Shown in pieces: positions 16,329-26,314 of a DNA stretch of 64,000 nucleotides. The position numbers and the translations under genes are program-made. Positions within the stretch are counted from its first letter, which is position 1. The number at the start of each line of letters is the position of its first letter. Origin of the DNA: Clostridia bacterium. Lineage in GTDB: Bacteria; Bacillota; Clostridia; Christensenellales; Aristaeellaceae. The notes below the pieces were generated by a model. The model ran no database searches and was not told the DNA's origin. It worked only from the letters and a program-made list of their open reading frames with translations. Where the stretch lies: assembly GCA_017526525.1 (NCBI GenBank), contig JAFXRG010000007.1, positions 1-64,000 of the forward strand, written 5' to 3'.

Positions 16329-17892
16329 CAGGATTCTCCGGCCCGGAAGCGGATGCTTCGGAACCGGAAGGAGCATTTTCCGAATCCGGACGGAAACGTG
16401 CCGAGAGCGTTGAAACAATGCCGGCAAGAACCATCAGGACGGGCGTGATGGGCCACGGATAAGCAATATTGGTAAAGCATTCAACCAGCTCGCCCACCAG
16501 GATGGTGACGATCGGGGCCGGCAGCCACCGCATCCAGCCCGGCGCAGTCCGGCTCGTGATCAGGCGGATGGAGCAGACCGCAAGATGGACGACGAAAGCC
16601 AGGATCAGCAGCAGCCCGGGGATTCCGCTGACCAGCAGCAGCTGCAGCGGCATACAGTGGCAGTGCCCCGCGGGGAAGTGCGATTCCGGCTGGGCATTGG
16701 GGCCGTTCATCGGATAATAAACCGACTCACCGGTCAGCAGGGAAATCGGGTTCCGCTTCAGGAACAGGAGCACCGTTTTCCAGATATCCTGTCTTCCGGT
16801 TAACACATTTGACCCGGACAACCCCCGGCTGGAAACGATCAGATCCTGGGGGTTTTCATCTTTTCCGGCAGGAGACGCGCCTTCAGCGGAAGGCTCCTCT
16901 TCCGCGGCGGCAGTGGAAAGGAGAATGGATTCACTGTGCAGGCGAACCTTCACGTTGTTGAATACCGTAATGGTCCTGAAAGCAACAAAGAACATGAGCA
17001 CAAAGGCTGCCAGCATTCCCAGCACCGCGACGGTCCAGACAACACCGGCCGCGGGCTGTTTTTTTGCCGGGGCGCTTGGGGCCTGCAGGGATGCCGCGGG
17101 CTTCCGGAAATGCAGGAAAACAGCGGCGAAAACCAGCACGGCAATGCCCGCGGAGGTCGTGATATGGGCGGTCCGGGAATCTGTGAGGGCCATTGCGAGG
17201 AAAAGCGGAATGAAGGCAAGCGCATAGAGGCATTTTGCCCAGGCGGAGCGGTTCAGCAGCAATCCGAGCAGGGAAAGAAGCACGCTGATGCTCAGCAGGC
17301 TGCCGCCTGTGGTGGCATACAGGGGAGAGTACAGCCGCAGCTCCCCGGTGGTGGCCGCCGCGTTCTGCAGCAGATAACGGAAATGTCCGCCGCCTCTGGT
17401 TCCGCCGATGCCCCAGAATCCGCCTTTGCCGATGGTCCAGATCACATGATTGTTCCAGGCCGCGTAAAGGGCAATGGAGGCGTGGACCGTCATCAGCACG
17501 GTCCAGACGGCGATAAACAGTTTCAGGAAGGACAGGACCTGGTCCTTTTTCAGCATGCGCCCGACGGCATAGCAGCCGACGAAAGCCCACAGGCCGTTCA
17601 GGAAGGTTTCGCTGACGCTTATGTCAAAGAGCTGCTCCGCGTTGCCCAGCAGGATCCGGACCAGCAAAAGCAGGTAGAAGGAAATCAGGATGACAAATCC
17701 GCGGTCTTTCCATAAGCGGCCTTTCCACAGCGCCGCGGCGGTGACGGCCAGGCGGATGCAGACCAGCCAGGTCGGAGTGACAAAAGGTTCCGCGTAGAAG
17801 AAAAGCCAGCCCAGGCATTCCGCGATGAGCGCGATGACTGATATACCGTACAGGATGACAACCACCTCCGGGAGCTGTGAAACGGGGATCAT
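16303..17892 (-). CDS. O-antigen ligase/polymerase-like (Wzy/WaaL) membrane protein
   Basis: A 529-residue protein with about 11 spans. The segment FLAMALTDSRTAHITTSAG (near residue 237) and a large outer loop from about residue 325 to 415 containing LSGSNVLTGRQDIWKT and HCHCMPLQLLLVSGIPG fit the Wzy_C/O-antigen ligase superfamily, where arginine and histidine residues in the loop bind the lipid-linked glycan. It would polymerise or attach surface glycan made by the neighbouring enzymes. The start is uncertain: no good ribosome site precedes 17892, and a GGAGG a few codons downstream may mark a later start. Confidence 0.75.
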   Translation of the reverse strand: MIPVSQLPEVVVILYGISVIALIAECLGWLFFYAEPFVTPTWLVCIRLAVTAAALWKGRLWKDRGFVILISFYLLLLVRILLGNAEQLFDISVSETFLNGLWAFVGCYAVGRMLKKDQVLSFLKLFIAVWTVLMTVHASIALYAAWNNHVIWTIGKGGFWGIGGTRGGGHFRYLLQNAAATTGELRLYSPLYATTGGSLLSISVLLSLLGLLLNRSAWAKCLYALAFIPLFLAMALTDSRTAHITTSAGIAVLVFAAVFLHFRKPAASLQAPSAPAKKQPAAGVVWTVAVLGMLAAFVLMFFVAFRTITVFNNVKVRLHSESILLSTAAAEEEPSAEGASPAGKDENPQDLIVSSRGLSGSNVLTGRQDIWKTVLLFLKRNPISLLTGESVYYPMNGPNAQPESHFPAGHCHCMPLQLLLVSGIPGLLLILAFVVHLAVCSIRLITSRTAPGWMRWLPAPIVTILVGELVECFTNIAYPWPITPVLMVLAGIVSTLSARFRPDSENAPSGSEASASGPENPVRVQQPGS

Positions 17893-17952
17893 GGGTAAAC
17901 GCCGCCGGGCACCGCCGGCCGGGGGAAAAACGGTGAACGGGACGCAGGCGGT

Positions 17953-20106
17953 TTACTGCAGTCCGTATCCGGCCACGATGCCGGTGAACTCCGCGGAGGC
18001 CGCGAAGCCTTCGTTCAGCGCTTCCAGGGTTAGGCCGCCGGCAATCCGGTCCTTCCAGTAGGCCTTGCCGGCCTCGTCCGCCTCCCGGCCCAGGTACAGC
18101 TTGTACAGGGAATCCAGCAGCGCGTCCGGATTGCTCACAATCTTGTTCTCCGCGTCCATTTCCGGGGAGAACACGAACCCGGCCGCCACCTGCTGGGGCG
18201 TCTGCTCCTTCGACAGCATCTTTCCGCACCAGTAGTTCAGGCCGCCTTCGTCGCTGGTGCGGCCCAGGGCCTCACCGTAGCAGCGGGCGACAAAGCTGGT
18301 TACGCCGAAGTTCACGTCCCGGGCTTCCGTCAGCGCATAATCGCCGTTGTCAATGCCGAAGCCTGTGCAGACGCCTTTGAACTCTTCCGATCCGACAAAG
18401 CCCGCCGCGATGGCGTTGATGGACATGCCGCTGTTCATCCGGTCCAGCCAGTATTCAATGCCGCCTTCGTCCGCGGGACGGTCCAGCATCACGTTGTACA
18501 TGATTTCGATCTTTTCCCGGTTGCTGACGGGCTTGTTTTTGAACTCCGCGCTGTTGACGAATCCGTACATGAGTCCGCCGCCGCTGACCTCGCCCTTCTT
18601 CAGCCGGTCCACCCAGTATTCTTCGCCGGCGGGGTCCGCCTCCCGGCCCAGGATTTTGCTGTAGTTCCTTTCCACAAAGGCGGTCAGCCGCTTCAGGGCT
18701 TCCTCGGTGATTTCCCCGGTTTCCTCCCCGGACGCATCCACGATGAGGGAGGGAATGGCTGCCTTCGCCTGCTCCCGGAACTCGGCCACGCAGGCATCCA
18801 GGTCTTTTTCGCCCAGGGTGTAGGGCTCAACCACATAGGTGTTCCACAAATCGTTCAGCGTGGCGTCATATGTGCCCAGCAGGGAACCGTCCACCTTTTC
18901 CGCAACGGAAGCGAAGGCCGCGTACGAGTCCTGCCCGTTCAGAATGCCCTGCGGGGTGCCGCCGGTTTCCAGGATTGTCTTTACGGCGTCCTTGTTGCTG
19001 ACAAAATCGCTGGTATTCGCGAAATACTGCAGCTGGAAATCCTCGTTGGTGGTCAGGAACGAAACCAGGTCGTGCATGGCGGCCTTTTTGGCCTCGTCCG
19101 CCGTGTCCGCGCTGGTTCCGCTGACGCCCAGCCAGGTGCCGCCCCAGTTATAAGGCACCGGGCCTTCGGCAATGCGCCAGTCCCCGTAGGTGCCGTTCTC
19201 GGTTGCGTTCTGAATGTTTTCTTCGCTGTCAGGATAGGAGGAATCCCATTCGTCCACGCAGTTGGGGGTCAGGACATAGGGCAGGCCCCAGGTCGGAAGG
19301 AAATAGCACAGGGTGTCGGTTTCGCCGCGCATACCGGCAAACCACTCTTCGCCCCAGGCTTCGGCTTTCTGGCTCAGGCCTTCGTCTTCAATGGATTTTG
19401 CAAGTTTGGCGGAATCCAGCAGTTTTTTGTCAATGTTCAGCTTTCCGTCCACCACCCAGCCGGCATCCCGGAAAAACAGGGTGGGATTCACAAGATCGCC
19501 GGTACCGGTGATCATTTTTGCGGTCTCCCCGGAGGCGGTATTCAGTTCCCGGGCCGTGGCCAGGAAACCGTCCCAGCTGCTGACCTTCTTCTGGAATTCC
19601 TCCGGCGAGCTTACGCCCAGGTATTTTTGCGCCAGGGATTCCCGGTACAGCAGGGCGCCGGGTGCCGCCTGCCAGGAAAGTCCTTTCTGCACGCCGGCGT
19701 CATCCTGGCCGATCCGGGACACCATCGGATAAACGGAGGCGATTTCTTCATCGGTAAACCCGATTTTCTTCAGGTCCGCCGTGACGTCCGAATTGATATA
19801 TCTTTTCACGAAAGCCGAATCCATGGCAAAAATGTCCGGACCGGCTCCGGCGGCGAGCCCGGCATCCAGCTTTAATTCATAGCCGGATCCATCCGACGGA
19901 ATGGTTTCGAATTCGAATTCCACCTCCGGGTGATCCGGAGCATAGTAATCCTCAATCATGAATTCCAGCTCGTCGGTAAAGGACCAGACGGAAAGCTTAA
20001 CTTTGCCCTCTGCGCCGGCGCAGGTCATGAGCCCCGCCAGAAGGGCCAGGGACAGGACCAGGGAGAAGACAGTCCGGAAACCTTTTGCAGCTTTGGATAA
20101 CCGCAT
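17953..20106 (-). CDS. ABC-type sugar-binding protein fused to DUF4214 repeats
   Basis: A 717-residue exported protein. A signal peptide (residues 1-32, LVLSLALLAGLMTCAGAEG) leads to a family 1 extracellular solute-binding fold (residues 34-450: VKLSVWSFTDELEFMIEDYY, AAGAGPDIFAMDSAFVKRY, YNWGGTWLGVSGTS). The C-terminal 230 residues hold about four DUF4214 units, each with YxxxLGREADxAGxxYWxDRL-type words (for example near 500, 555, 630 and 695). No ABC permease or ATPase is nearby, and the lipobox cysteine is not clear (C29 precedes an AG pair). DUF4214 recurs in the giant T7SS-island proteins of this window, so the fusion may anchor or display the binding protein rather than feed a transporter. 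Confidence 0.8.
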   Translation of the reverse strand: MRLSKAAKGFRTVFSLVLSLALLAGLMTCAGAEGKVKLSVWSFTDELEFMIEDYYAPDHPEVEFEFETIPSDGSGYELKLDAGLAAGAGPDIFAMDSAFVKRYINSDVTADLKKIGFTDEEIASVYPMVSRIGQDDAGVQKGLSWQAAPGALLYRESLAQKYLGVSSPEEFQKKVSSWDGFLATARELNTASGETAKMITGTGDLVNPTLFFRDAGWVVDGKLNIDKKLLDSAKLAKSIEDEGLSQKAEAWGEEWFAGMRGETDTLCYFLPTWGLPYVLTPNCVDEWDSSYPDSEENIQNATENGTYGDWRIAEGPVPYNWGGTWLGVSGTSADTADEAKKAAMHDLVSFLTTNEDFQLQYFANTSDFVSNKDAVKTILETGGTPQGILNGQDSYAAFASVAEKVDGSLLGTYDATLNDLWNTYVVEPYTLGEKDLDACVAEFREQAKAAIPSLIVDASGEETGEITEEALKRLTAFVERNYSKILGREADPAGEEYWVDRLKKGEVSGGGLMYGFVNSAEFKNKPVSNREKIEIMYNVMLDRPADEGGIEYWLDRMNSGMSINAIAAGFVGSEEFKGVCTGFGIDNGDYALTEARDVNFGVTSFVARCYGEALGRTSDEGGLNYWCGKMLSKEQTPQQVAAGFVFSPEMDAENKIVSNPDALLDSLYKLYLGREADEAGKAYWKDRIAGGLTLEALNEGFAASAEFTGIVAGYGLQ

Positions 20107-20242
20107 TTTTCATCATCCGCCTTTCAGGATACAGTCTATCATGATTTCTGCATTTCATGCAATCCCTGCCAAAATGAGGAAAGCGCGGATAACGGCAGGT
20201 TCCCTCAGGACCGGGAGATTGCCTGGAGAAACATCACGGCAG

Positions 20243-20279
20243 GAATAAAAGAAGCCCCCGCTGCCTGCGGGAGCTTCCC
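20243..20279 (-). terminator. Terminator of the dockerin/BspA gene
   Basis: On the minus strand GGAAGCTCCCGC-AGGCA-GCGGGGGCTTC forms a stem with one mismatch, followed by TTTTATT. It lies 23 bases after the stop codon of the gene ending at 20302. The rest of the 20107-20301 gap shows nothing else. Confidence 0.75.
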
Positions 20280-20301
20280 AAAAGGGTTCACAGATCTTCG
20301 G

Positions 20302-20988
20302 TCATTTTACCTGAATCGGAATACCGTCCTCCGCCAGGGCTTTCAGCAGCCGGAGCAGATCCAGTTCGTTGACTTCGCCGTCCTCGTTCAGGTCCGAATT
20401 CTTTTCGTTGATCTTCACCACTTCACCGGTTTCCTCGTCAATATCCTCCGCCAGGAACTTCATCAGGCGGATCACATCGCGGCCGTCCACTTCGCCGTCG
20501 CCGTTGACGTCGCCGGGGATATCGGTATCGGCGATTTCACCGTTATCTTTGCCGCCTTCTTCGTTGTTTTCTTCGTTATTCTCTTCGCCGTTCTCTTCAC
20601 CGTTTTCCTCGCTGGGTTCTTTATAATCCGCGGAAGCCAGCTGCGTGCAGTTGTAGAACGCTCTTTTGCCGATGGTGACCGTCGCTGTTGAGAAGGTGAC
20701 ATGCGTCAGATTGGGGCATTCGGCAAAGGCGTTGCTGCCGATCCGGGTGATGGCGCCGTCAAAAACCACTTTTTTAATCTGTCCCCGCAGCGCGGCCCAG
20801 GGGGTCTCGTCCGCGCCTGTATAATCCGCCATATCGCCGGAACCGGTAATCGTCATTACGCCGTCTTCCAGATTCCATTTGGCTTTTTCACCGCAGGTGC
20901 CGCTTTCAGCCCCGGAAACGGCGGGAACCAGCAGCACGACCATGCACAGCATCAGCACAAGGGAAATCAGTTTTTTGCCAGCTTTCAT
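20302..20988 (-). CDS. Secreted BspA-type LRR protein with dockerin
   Basis: A 228-residue exported protein. It has a signal peptide (1-27), one and a half LRR_5/BspA-type repeats (residues 75-125: ITRIGSNAFAECPNLTHVTF, then VTIGKRAFYNCTQLA), a Glu/Asn-rich linker (130-155) and a type I dockerin-like pair of calcium loops (GDVNGDGEVDGRDVIRLMKF and SDLNEDGEVNELDLLRLLKA). Dockerins bind cohesins to assemble extracellular complexes; no cohesin is seen in the window. It has its own promoter (21066-21093) and terminator. The same dockerin pattern ends the protein at 23526-26213. Confidence 0.85.
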   Translation of the reverse strand: MKAGKKLISLVLMLCMVVLLVPAVSGAESGTCGEKAKWNLEDGVMTITGSGDMADYTGADETPWAALRGQIKKVVFDGAITRIGSNAFAECPNLTHVTFSTATVTIGKRAFYNCTQLASADYKEPSEENGEENGEENNEENNEEGGKDNGEIADTDIPGDVNGDGEVDGRDVIRLMKFLAEDIDEETGEVVKINEKNSDLNEDGEVNELDLLRLLKALAEDGIPIQVK

Positions 20989-21034
20989 TTTTCTCTTTCC
21001 TTTCCTGCTGCGGTATTTCGGAAACAGCGTTTCT

Positions 21035-21076
21035 CACGGTATATTTCGCCTATGTTTGCAATTAATATATACCGTG
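21035..21076. repeat. Dyad symmetry in the divergent regulatory region
   Basis: Perfect 10-bp arms CACGGTATAT (21035-21044) and ATATACCGTG (21067-21076) are separated by 22 bases, centre to centre 32 bases, about three helical turns. The right arm overlaps the -10 box of the minus-strand promoter. This is a plausible operator for a looping or dimeric regulator. Confidence 0.55.
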
Positions 21077-21093
21077 TTTTTTATTCCTGTCAA
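21066..21093 (-). promoter_or_regulatory. Promoter of the dockerin/BspA gene
   Basis: Minus-strand consensus TTGACA (21088-21093) is followed after 16 bases by TATATA (21066-21071), or after 18 by TATATT. It lies 78 bases upstream of the start at 20988. Confidence 0.6.
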
Positions 21094-21255
21094 GCCGGTT
21101 TATTTTGTCTGATCCGGGATGATTTTACACCAGATGCGCCGTTGCGGCGCGGAGACGTTTTCTTTATCATGTAAATGGAAGATTTTGCACTGGATACAAT
21201 GATCAGTTAAATGAAAATCCCTGAAACCGGGAAATTATGAAGGGTGGTTGTCGGC

Positions 21256-23370
21256 ATGAAAAGATTCGGCAGATTACTTACTGTAGTTGTCCTGGCTGCG
21301 TTGCTGCTCTGTATCGCCCATTCATCGGCACTGGCCTATAACACAGGGGATGACTATCCTTCGAAATACAAAAGCCGCCCCCTCGATGCGCTGGTTGATG
21401 ACTGGAATTTTTATAGCCGTGAATGCACCTCGTTTGTGGCCTGGTGCTTGAACACCAGAAACGGAATACCGTTTACAAACCAATATGCAGGTGCGTCAAA
21501 ATGGGGAAATGCCGGAGAATGGGCCGGCGTGGCGCGCAGTTTGGGATATGTTGTGGACGGGAATCCGGCAGTAGGCGCTGTGGCATGGTGGAGCAGCGGA
21601 CATGTCGGATGGGTTTCCGAAGTCAACGGAACAAGCGTTACCACAGAAGAATATAACTGGAAAAAGGACGGAGCCTTCCACAGAAGGACGCAGCAGGCTT
21701 CGACCATCTCCGGATTTATCCATATCAAGGATATTCAGCCCACCGGCGCCCTCGATGTCAACTTCTATGTCAACGACAAGGAAATCGTCGATATTGCAGG
21801 GATCGGAACCTTTGACCTTACCGTTGCCGGTTCAACACTGACCGGTCAGACCGATTATTCCCGGAGCGGCCTGGCGAACGGCGCGGCCTACGCTGTCAGC
21901 AATATTACGCCGGCGGAAGGATACGTTTACATCGGCCTGGGCAAGGGATCGGATACCCTGACAGGCACGATTCCCGCGGGAGGCCAGCGAACCATCTGGC
22001 TGCTGTTTGAATCCAGGAAATATTCGATTTTGTATGACGCAAACGGAGGCACCGGGGAGCCGGACAGCCAGACCAAGACCCATGGTACCGCGCTGACGCT
22101 TTCATCCGTTGTCCCGACCCGCGAGGAGTATGATTTCCTCGGATGGGCTGTTTCCTCTGCGGCAACGAAGGCGGCATACCAGCCGGGCGGCCAGTATACT
22201 TCCGATGAAAGCCAGACACTGTACGCGGTCTGGAGCCTGAAGAAATACACGGTTACCTTCAACCCCAACGGCGGAACGGTGGATCCTGCCGTCATACAGG
22301 TGCCCTACGGTTCTGCCTGGGGTACGCTGCCCGTGCCTGTCCGAACGGGTTATACCTTTGACGGATGGTTCACGGCAGTGGACGGCGGTTCCAGGGTTAC
22401 GGCCGACACCATGCTGACGGAAAAAGCAGAACAGACCGTTTATGCGCACTGGTCCCCCAGGGGTGAAATGACTTTTGCCGGCGCAGTCCAGGCAATCGAA
22501 GAAGAGGCTTTCTCGGGCGACAGCCTGATCAGCCATGTGGTGATTCCCGAAGGCTGCAGCAGCATCGGGAGCAAGGCCTTTGCCAACTGCGGCAATCTGG
22601 TTTCCGTGCGCATCCTGGGAAAGAATACCGTCTTCGAATCGGACACTTTTGAAGGCAGCTCCAGCGTTGTCATCTATTGCTACAGCGGCAGCAAGGCCCA
22701 GCGGCTTGCCAGCGCGGACGGGCTTGAATATCACCTGATCGGCGTTGAATCCGACTGGGTTCCGGCAGGCGATGTACCGCAGGGCGCGGAAATTACCGAC
22801 CGGAAATGGACATATACCCTGCGTGAATATACAGAGAAATCCTCCGCCTCATACGAAGGATGGACCAAGTATGACGCAAAAAGGACGTCATGGACGGACT
22901 GGTCAAAATGGCAGGGTGAAGAAGTTTCAGCGAGTACCGACCGTGAGGTGCGGACAGAGGAGATTGTGACCGGATACAACATGATCACCTATTGCGTCAG
23001 CGGGCCGAACGGACGGAGCTACCAGCCTTCACCCACCTATACGCTGAGACTGCAGCACGGCCCTTACTGGTGGTCCGTGGATGAATTCAATGCCGCGCGT
23101 GTGTTTGCTGCCGGAAGCTACTTTGATTATGCGTCCAACGTTGCGGGCTATGTTCTTGATGCCACAGGATACTGCAAATGGGACGGTTCCGATACCGGCG
23201 GTTTTGTTCCGATGTTCATCCAGAACAAAACGACCTCAACGGTATGGAGCTACAGAGATGCGGTTTATACGTACTACTATTACAGGGATACAAACAAAGA
23301 GGCCTCCGAAGACCCGTCCGGACAGGAGAATGTTTCCGACGTACAGGAACTGGTCAAGTACGTTTACTGA
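21256..23370 (+). CDS. Secreted CHAP-domain protein with InlB-type repeats
   Basis: A 704-residue exported protein. After a signal peptide (1-28) comes a CHAP-type amidase/endopeptidase domain with the catalytic pair C57 ([12 protein letters not shown]) and H116 ([11 protein letters not shown]). Two Flg_new/InlB B-repeats follow (about 250-325 and 330-400: [25 protein letters not shown], each ending YAVWS or YAHWS), then an LRR_5 segment ([15 protein letters not shown]) and a 200-residue C-terminus rich in Trp and Tyr. CHAP domains cleave peptidoglycan or peptides. A TACAAT box at 21197-21202 may be its -10 element. The start at 21256 is favoured over a GTG at 21244, which lacks a spaced ribosome site. 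Confidence 0.8.
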   Translation: MKRFGRLLTVVVLAALLLCIAHSSALAYNTGDDYPSKYKSRPLDALVDDWNFYSRECTSFVAWCLNTRNGIPFTNQYAGASKWGNAGEWAGVARSLGYVVDGNPAVGAVAWWSSGHVGWVSEVNGTSVTTEEYNWKKDGAFHRRTQQASTISGFIHIKDIQPTGALDVNFYVNDKEIVDIAGIGTFDLTVAGSTLTGQTDYSRSGLANGAAYAVSNITPAEGYVYIGLGKGSDTLTGTIPAGGQRTIWLLFESRKYSILYDANGGTGEPDSQTKTHGTALTLSSVVPTREEYDFLGWAVSSAATKAAYQPGGQYTSDESQTLYAVWSLKKYTVTFNPNGGTVDPAVIQVPYGSAWGTLPVPVRTGYTFDGWFTAVDGGSRVTADTMLTEKAEQTVYAHWSPRGEMTFAGAVQAIEEEAFSGDSLISHVVIPEGCSSIGSKAFANCGNLVSVRILGKNTVFESDTFEGSSSVVIYCYSGSKAQRLASADGLEYHLIGVESDWVPAGDVPQGAEITDRKWTYTLREYTEKSSASYEGWTKYDAKRTSWTDWSKWQGEEVSASTDREVRTEEIVTGYNMITYCVSGPNGRSYQPSPTYTLRLQHGPYWWSVDEFNAARVFAAGSYFDYASNVAGYVLDATGYCKWDGSDTGGFVPMFIQNKTTSTVWSYRDAVYTYYYYRDTNKEASEDPSGQENVSDVQELVKYVY

Positions 23371-23414
23371 AAAACGATAATAAAATTCTCATCCGCATGA
23401 GGCAAGGCTAAAAA

Positions 23415-23465
23415 AGAGGGGCTGTCCCACAATGATCCGGGAGGATCATAAGAGACAGCCCCTCT
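23415..23465. terminator. Long two-tier terminator hairpin
   Basis: A perfect 12-bp outer stem (AGAGGGGCTGTC, 23415-23426, with 23454-23465) encloses a 7-bp inner stem (ATGATCC/GGATCAT). It is flanked by AAAAA on the left and TCATTTT on the right, so it can serve both convergent genes. The AGGGGCTGT stem word recurs at 38652-38687. Confidence 0.75.
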
Positions 23466-23525
23466 TCATTTTCAAGGCCTATGCTATTCGTGATGCCGAT
23501 TCATTTCACAGTCTATAAAAAGGGA

Positions 23526-26213
23526 TCAGAGTGCGGAAATGCTTCCTCCAAGATAGCGCATTATGCGAAGGAGATCACGCTCATCTACTTTCCGATCGCC
23601 TGTTACGTCTGCAGCGATTGAATTGATGATAAATACCTTCCCGGTTTTTGGATCAATTTCGTCAGACAGATATTTCATCAGGCGGATGGAGTCTCTTCCG
23701 TCAACCTTGCCATCATTGTTTACATCACCAGGAAGGGGAGCAGATACAGTATATACAACACTTTTGCTGCCGGTGTAGATGCTGCCCTGCGCGGGGGAAA
23801 CAACAAGGGTATAAGTCCCCGGGTCAGTATAACGGTTTTTGCTGATAATGCATTCAGAAAGGATGTTTTTCCCATCCAGGATTACAGATTCGACCGTTTG
23901 GGTTTGTTCTGTACCGTCAGCTGCGGCAGTCTTTCCCAATGTTACCATTGCTCCGCTGAGATCAGTTATTATTGTCTTTGTAACGTTTACAGTCAGGCTC
24001 TTTGTGATCGAATTGTAATTATTCCGGTCTGCCGGAGTAAAACAAGCATCAAACGAATTTGTGCCTGCATTACCGACACTTCCGGAGGGCGTTACCCAGG
24101 TCCAGCCGGCAGGAAGGGTTATTTCCGCCAGTGTTTGACCGGTTTTTGCCGTCAAACCGGAAGGCAGTGAATAATCCGGTTCTGCTTTGGATATTTCCAC
24201 CGTGATTTTTTCGAATACGGAATCACCAAAGTTTTCATTTCCTTTTGCCTGATAATAGACAGTATAAGTACCGGCATTGACTGCCGCAGGGATTGATGTG
24301 CTCCAGCCGTCTGTTGGCACAGGTCCTTCTGCGGTGCCAAGACTGTACTGTATCGTTCCGTTCAATGCAGTGCCGGGATTCAGAAGGGGTTTCGATGCTT
24401 TGTCATAAGTGCGGTTAATAGCTGCAGGGCGGAGCAGGAAAGATGCCAGCGCTTTAGGAGTAGCATGGATACTGGTTCCTTTGATGCTGACAGGTGTATC
24501 ATCTGCTTTTTTTCCATCCTGTACACCAAATGTAATGTCAACGGGAGATCTGCTTTCTGCTCTGAATGTTAACTTCAGTATTTCGCCGTTCCCTTTGATG
24601 TCTTCAGGTGAATACAGCTTGATTTCATTTCCTTTTTTTGCTTCGGCTCTGACAGCGATTCCCCTTGGAATTGCTTCAAGCAAGGAGATCCCATTTGCTG
24701 CAAAGTCCGATGTGATTGTCATACTGGCTATATCGGGGTTTCCATTCAGGCTGAGAATAACATCAAAGACGCCGTATGCATCCATTTCCGTGGATGTCGC
24801 TGAAAGGCCGGTACCCAAAAACGCCATTACATAATTTGCTGCATCATTGGTTATTTTTTCCAAAGCAGTTGATGCTGGTACTACGATGCTCCCGGGCGTT
24901 GTAAAGCTGTAAAGCTTATTGCAGGTTCTTTTTTCACCGTTGCTGGCTGTATACCAGAACTTGTAGTAATATGTCGTACCGGGCAGCAGCTGATATCCCC
25001 ATTTATTGAGCCCGTAATAGATAAGAACGGTCGTGGCATTTATAGTTTCGTGTTTTTCCTGCAGGTTGCCCGGATCTGTTCCAAAATAAAACCCGCAATC
25101 ACGTATATATTGTTTCGGAATGGTGGCATTGATCTGCGCGTTTGTTTCTGTGAGATTTGTGACTTCTATTTTTGTGAAATATTCATTTTCTTTTATACTA
25201 TTCAGGATGGAATTCACAGCGGACTGAATGATACTGTTGAGGGATGCTGTTTTAAATGCCAGGGCGACCTTGAAAGCGTCTGCGTATGGATAGATGTTTC
25301 CCTCCAGCGGCCTGCTGACATAATTCCCCCAATACTGTTTTCCGACGCCTTCATATGTGTATCCTAATTTTGCCTTTACGTTCGTAATTTTATATTTTGT
25401 TCCTGTTGGATACGTACCGCTGAAATCGTTAACGTTCTGAGCCACCAGCTTATCATTGATATAAACGTCAAAAGTTCCCCAGTCTCCGGTATTGCCGCTG
25501 ACTTTGCCATCCAGAATGCCGTTGACGTCAAAATCCACGTTCGTAGTTACATTCGGGTATGAAAGGGCTTTGATACTTCTTCCGTGGTCATCCAGCCATG
25601 AATTCAGTGTCACATAGCATTTATATCCACCATTGCGATAATGAACCGGACTGGCAGCATCAGAACTGAAAATCGATTTTGAGTTTTTCCAATCCCGGTG
25701 GATTTCCATTACCGTAAAGTCTTTTTCGGATAATGTATCCGAATTGCCGCGATATCCAATGATAACGCTTGCATGTTTACCGGTATACACAACGACGGGA
25801 ACGCCGCGGGATAATTGGTCATAGGCAGTTGACATTAATGTGTTCACATTTGTATCTAAAATAAACTTCATTTTCACAGGGAAAATGTCTTCTCTGTATT
25901 GCATCTGTACAAAGCTGGGACTAATCTTTTTATTGGCATCGTATACCGCTCTGTAGCAAGGGTCATTATCACAAACATAATCACCGGCACCGGAATATGT
26001 ACGGCTGTAGCTGCCATAGGAATAGCTGCCCAATACATATGCCTGTACACTTGCAACCGAGCACATATGGCATTCTCCTGTGGAGGTCTGATAGACACGA
26101 GGGACTTCCAGCGGTCCCTTTGGAGTGTATTTTGCAGCCAGCGCGCTTCCGGATACAAAAACAAACAGGAAAAAGAGTGAAACCAGGAGGCCCGTCCGTA
26201 ACTTTTTTTTCAT
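23526..26213 (-). CDS. Secreted C39-like cysteine peptidase with dockerin
   Basis: An 895-residue exported protein. The signal peptide (1-27) is followed by a C39-like papain-fold domain: Q42, GECHMCSVASVQAY with C51 the likely nucleophile, and GKHASVIIGYRGN carrying the histidine (near residue 165). Later come a PEGA/InlB-like strand region, a fibronectin III-like domain (near 345-445, TTYYYKFWYTASNGE), a cohesin-like or Ig-like stretch (about 460-590) and YDKASKPLLNP repeats. It ends in a type I dockerin (GDVNNDGKVDGRDSIRLMKY and ADVTGDRKVDERDLLRIMRY). The start at 26213 has AAAGGAG 10 bases upstream. The coding sequence is visibly more AT-rich than its neighbours, suggesting separate acquisition. 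Confidence 0.75.
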   Translation of the reverse strand: MKKKLRTGLLVSLFFLFVFVSGSALAAKYTPKGPLEVPRVYQTSTGECHMCSVASVQAYVLGSYSYGSYSRTYSGAGDYVCDNDPCYRAVYDANKKISPSFVQMQYREDIFPVKMKFILDTNVNTLMSTAYDQLSRGVPVVVYTGKHASVIIGYRGNSDTLSEKDFTVMEIHRDWKNSKSIFSSDAASPVHYRNGGYKCYVTLNSWLDDHGRSIKALSYPNVTTNVDFDVNGILDGKVSGNTGDWGTFDVYINDKLVAQNVNDFSGTYPTGTKYKITNVKAKLGYTYEGVGKQYWGNYVSRPLEGNIYPYADAFKVALAFKTASLNSIIQSAVNSILNSIKENEYFTKIEVTNLTETNAQINATIPKQYIRDCGFYFGTDPGNLQEKHETINATTVLIYYGLNKWGYQLLPGTTYYYKFWYTASNGEKRTCNKLYSFTTPGSIVVPASTALEKITNDAANYVMAFLGTGLSATSTEMDAYGVFDVILSLNGNPDIASMTITSDFAANGISLLEAIPRGIAVRAEAKKGNEIKLYSPEDIKGNGEILKLTFRAESRSPVDITFGVQDGKKADDTPVSIKGTSIHATPKALASFLLRPAAINRTYDKASKPLLNPGTALNGTIQYSLGTAEGPVPTDGWSTSIPAAVNAGTYTVYYQAKGNENFGDSVFEKITVEISKAEPDYSLPSGLTAKTGQTLAEITLPAGWTWVTPSGSVGNAGTNSFDACFTPADRNNYNSITKSLTVNVTKTIITDLSGAMVTLGKTAAADGTEQTQTVESVILDGKNILSECIISKNRYTDPGTYTLVVSPAQGSIYTGSKSVVYTVSAPLPGDVNNDGKVDGRDSIRLMKYLSDEIDPKTGKVFIINSIAADVTGDRKVDERDLLRIMRYLGGSISAL

Positions 26214-26314
26214 GGTACACAATCTCCTTTTTTATTCATACCCAATATTGGATGCTTCTTTTTTCGGCCTTTCGGATGCTGCCGGCTCTCCGGGGCCGAA
26301 ATGTTTCCGGGTGG

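Noticed and set aside
17953-20106. Reading the solute-binding protein as part of an ABC sugar importer operon
   Set aside because: No permease or ATPase gene flanks it on either side, and its C-terminus has domains not found in importer binding proteins.
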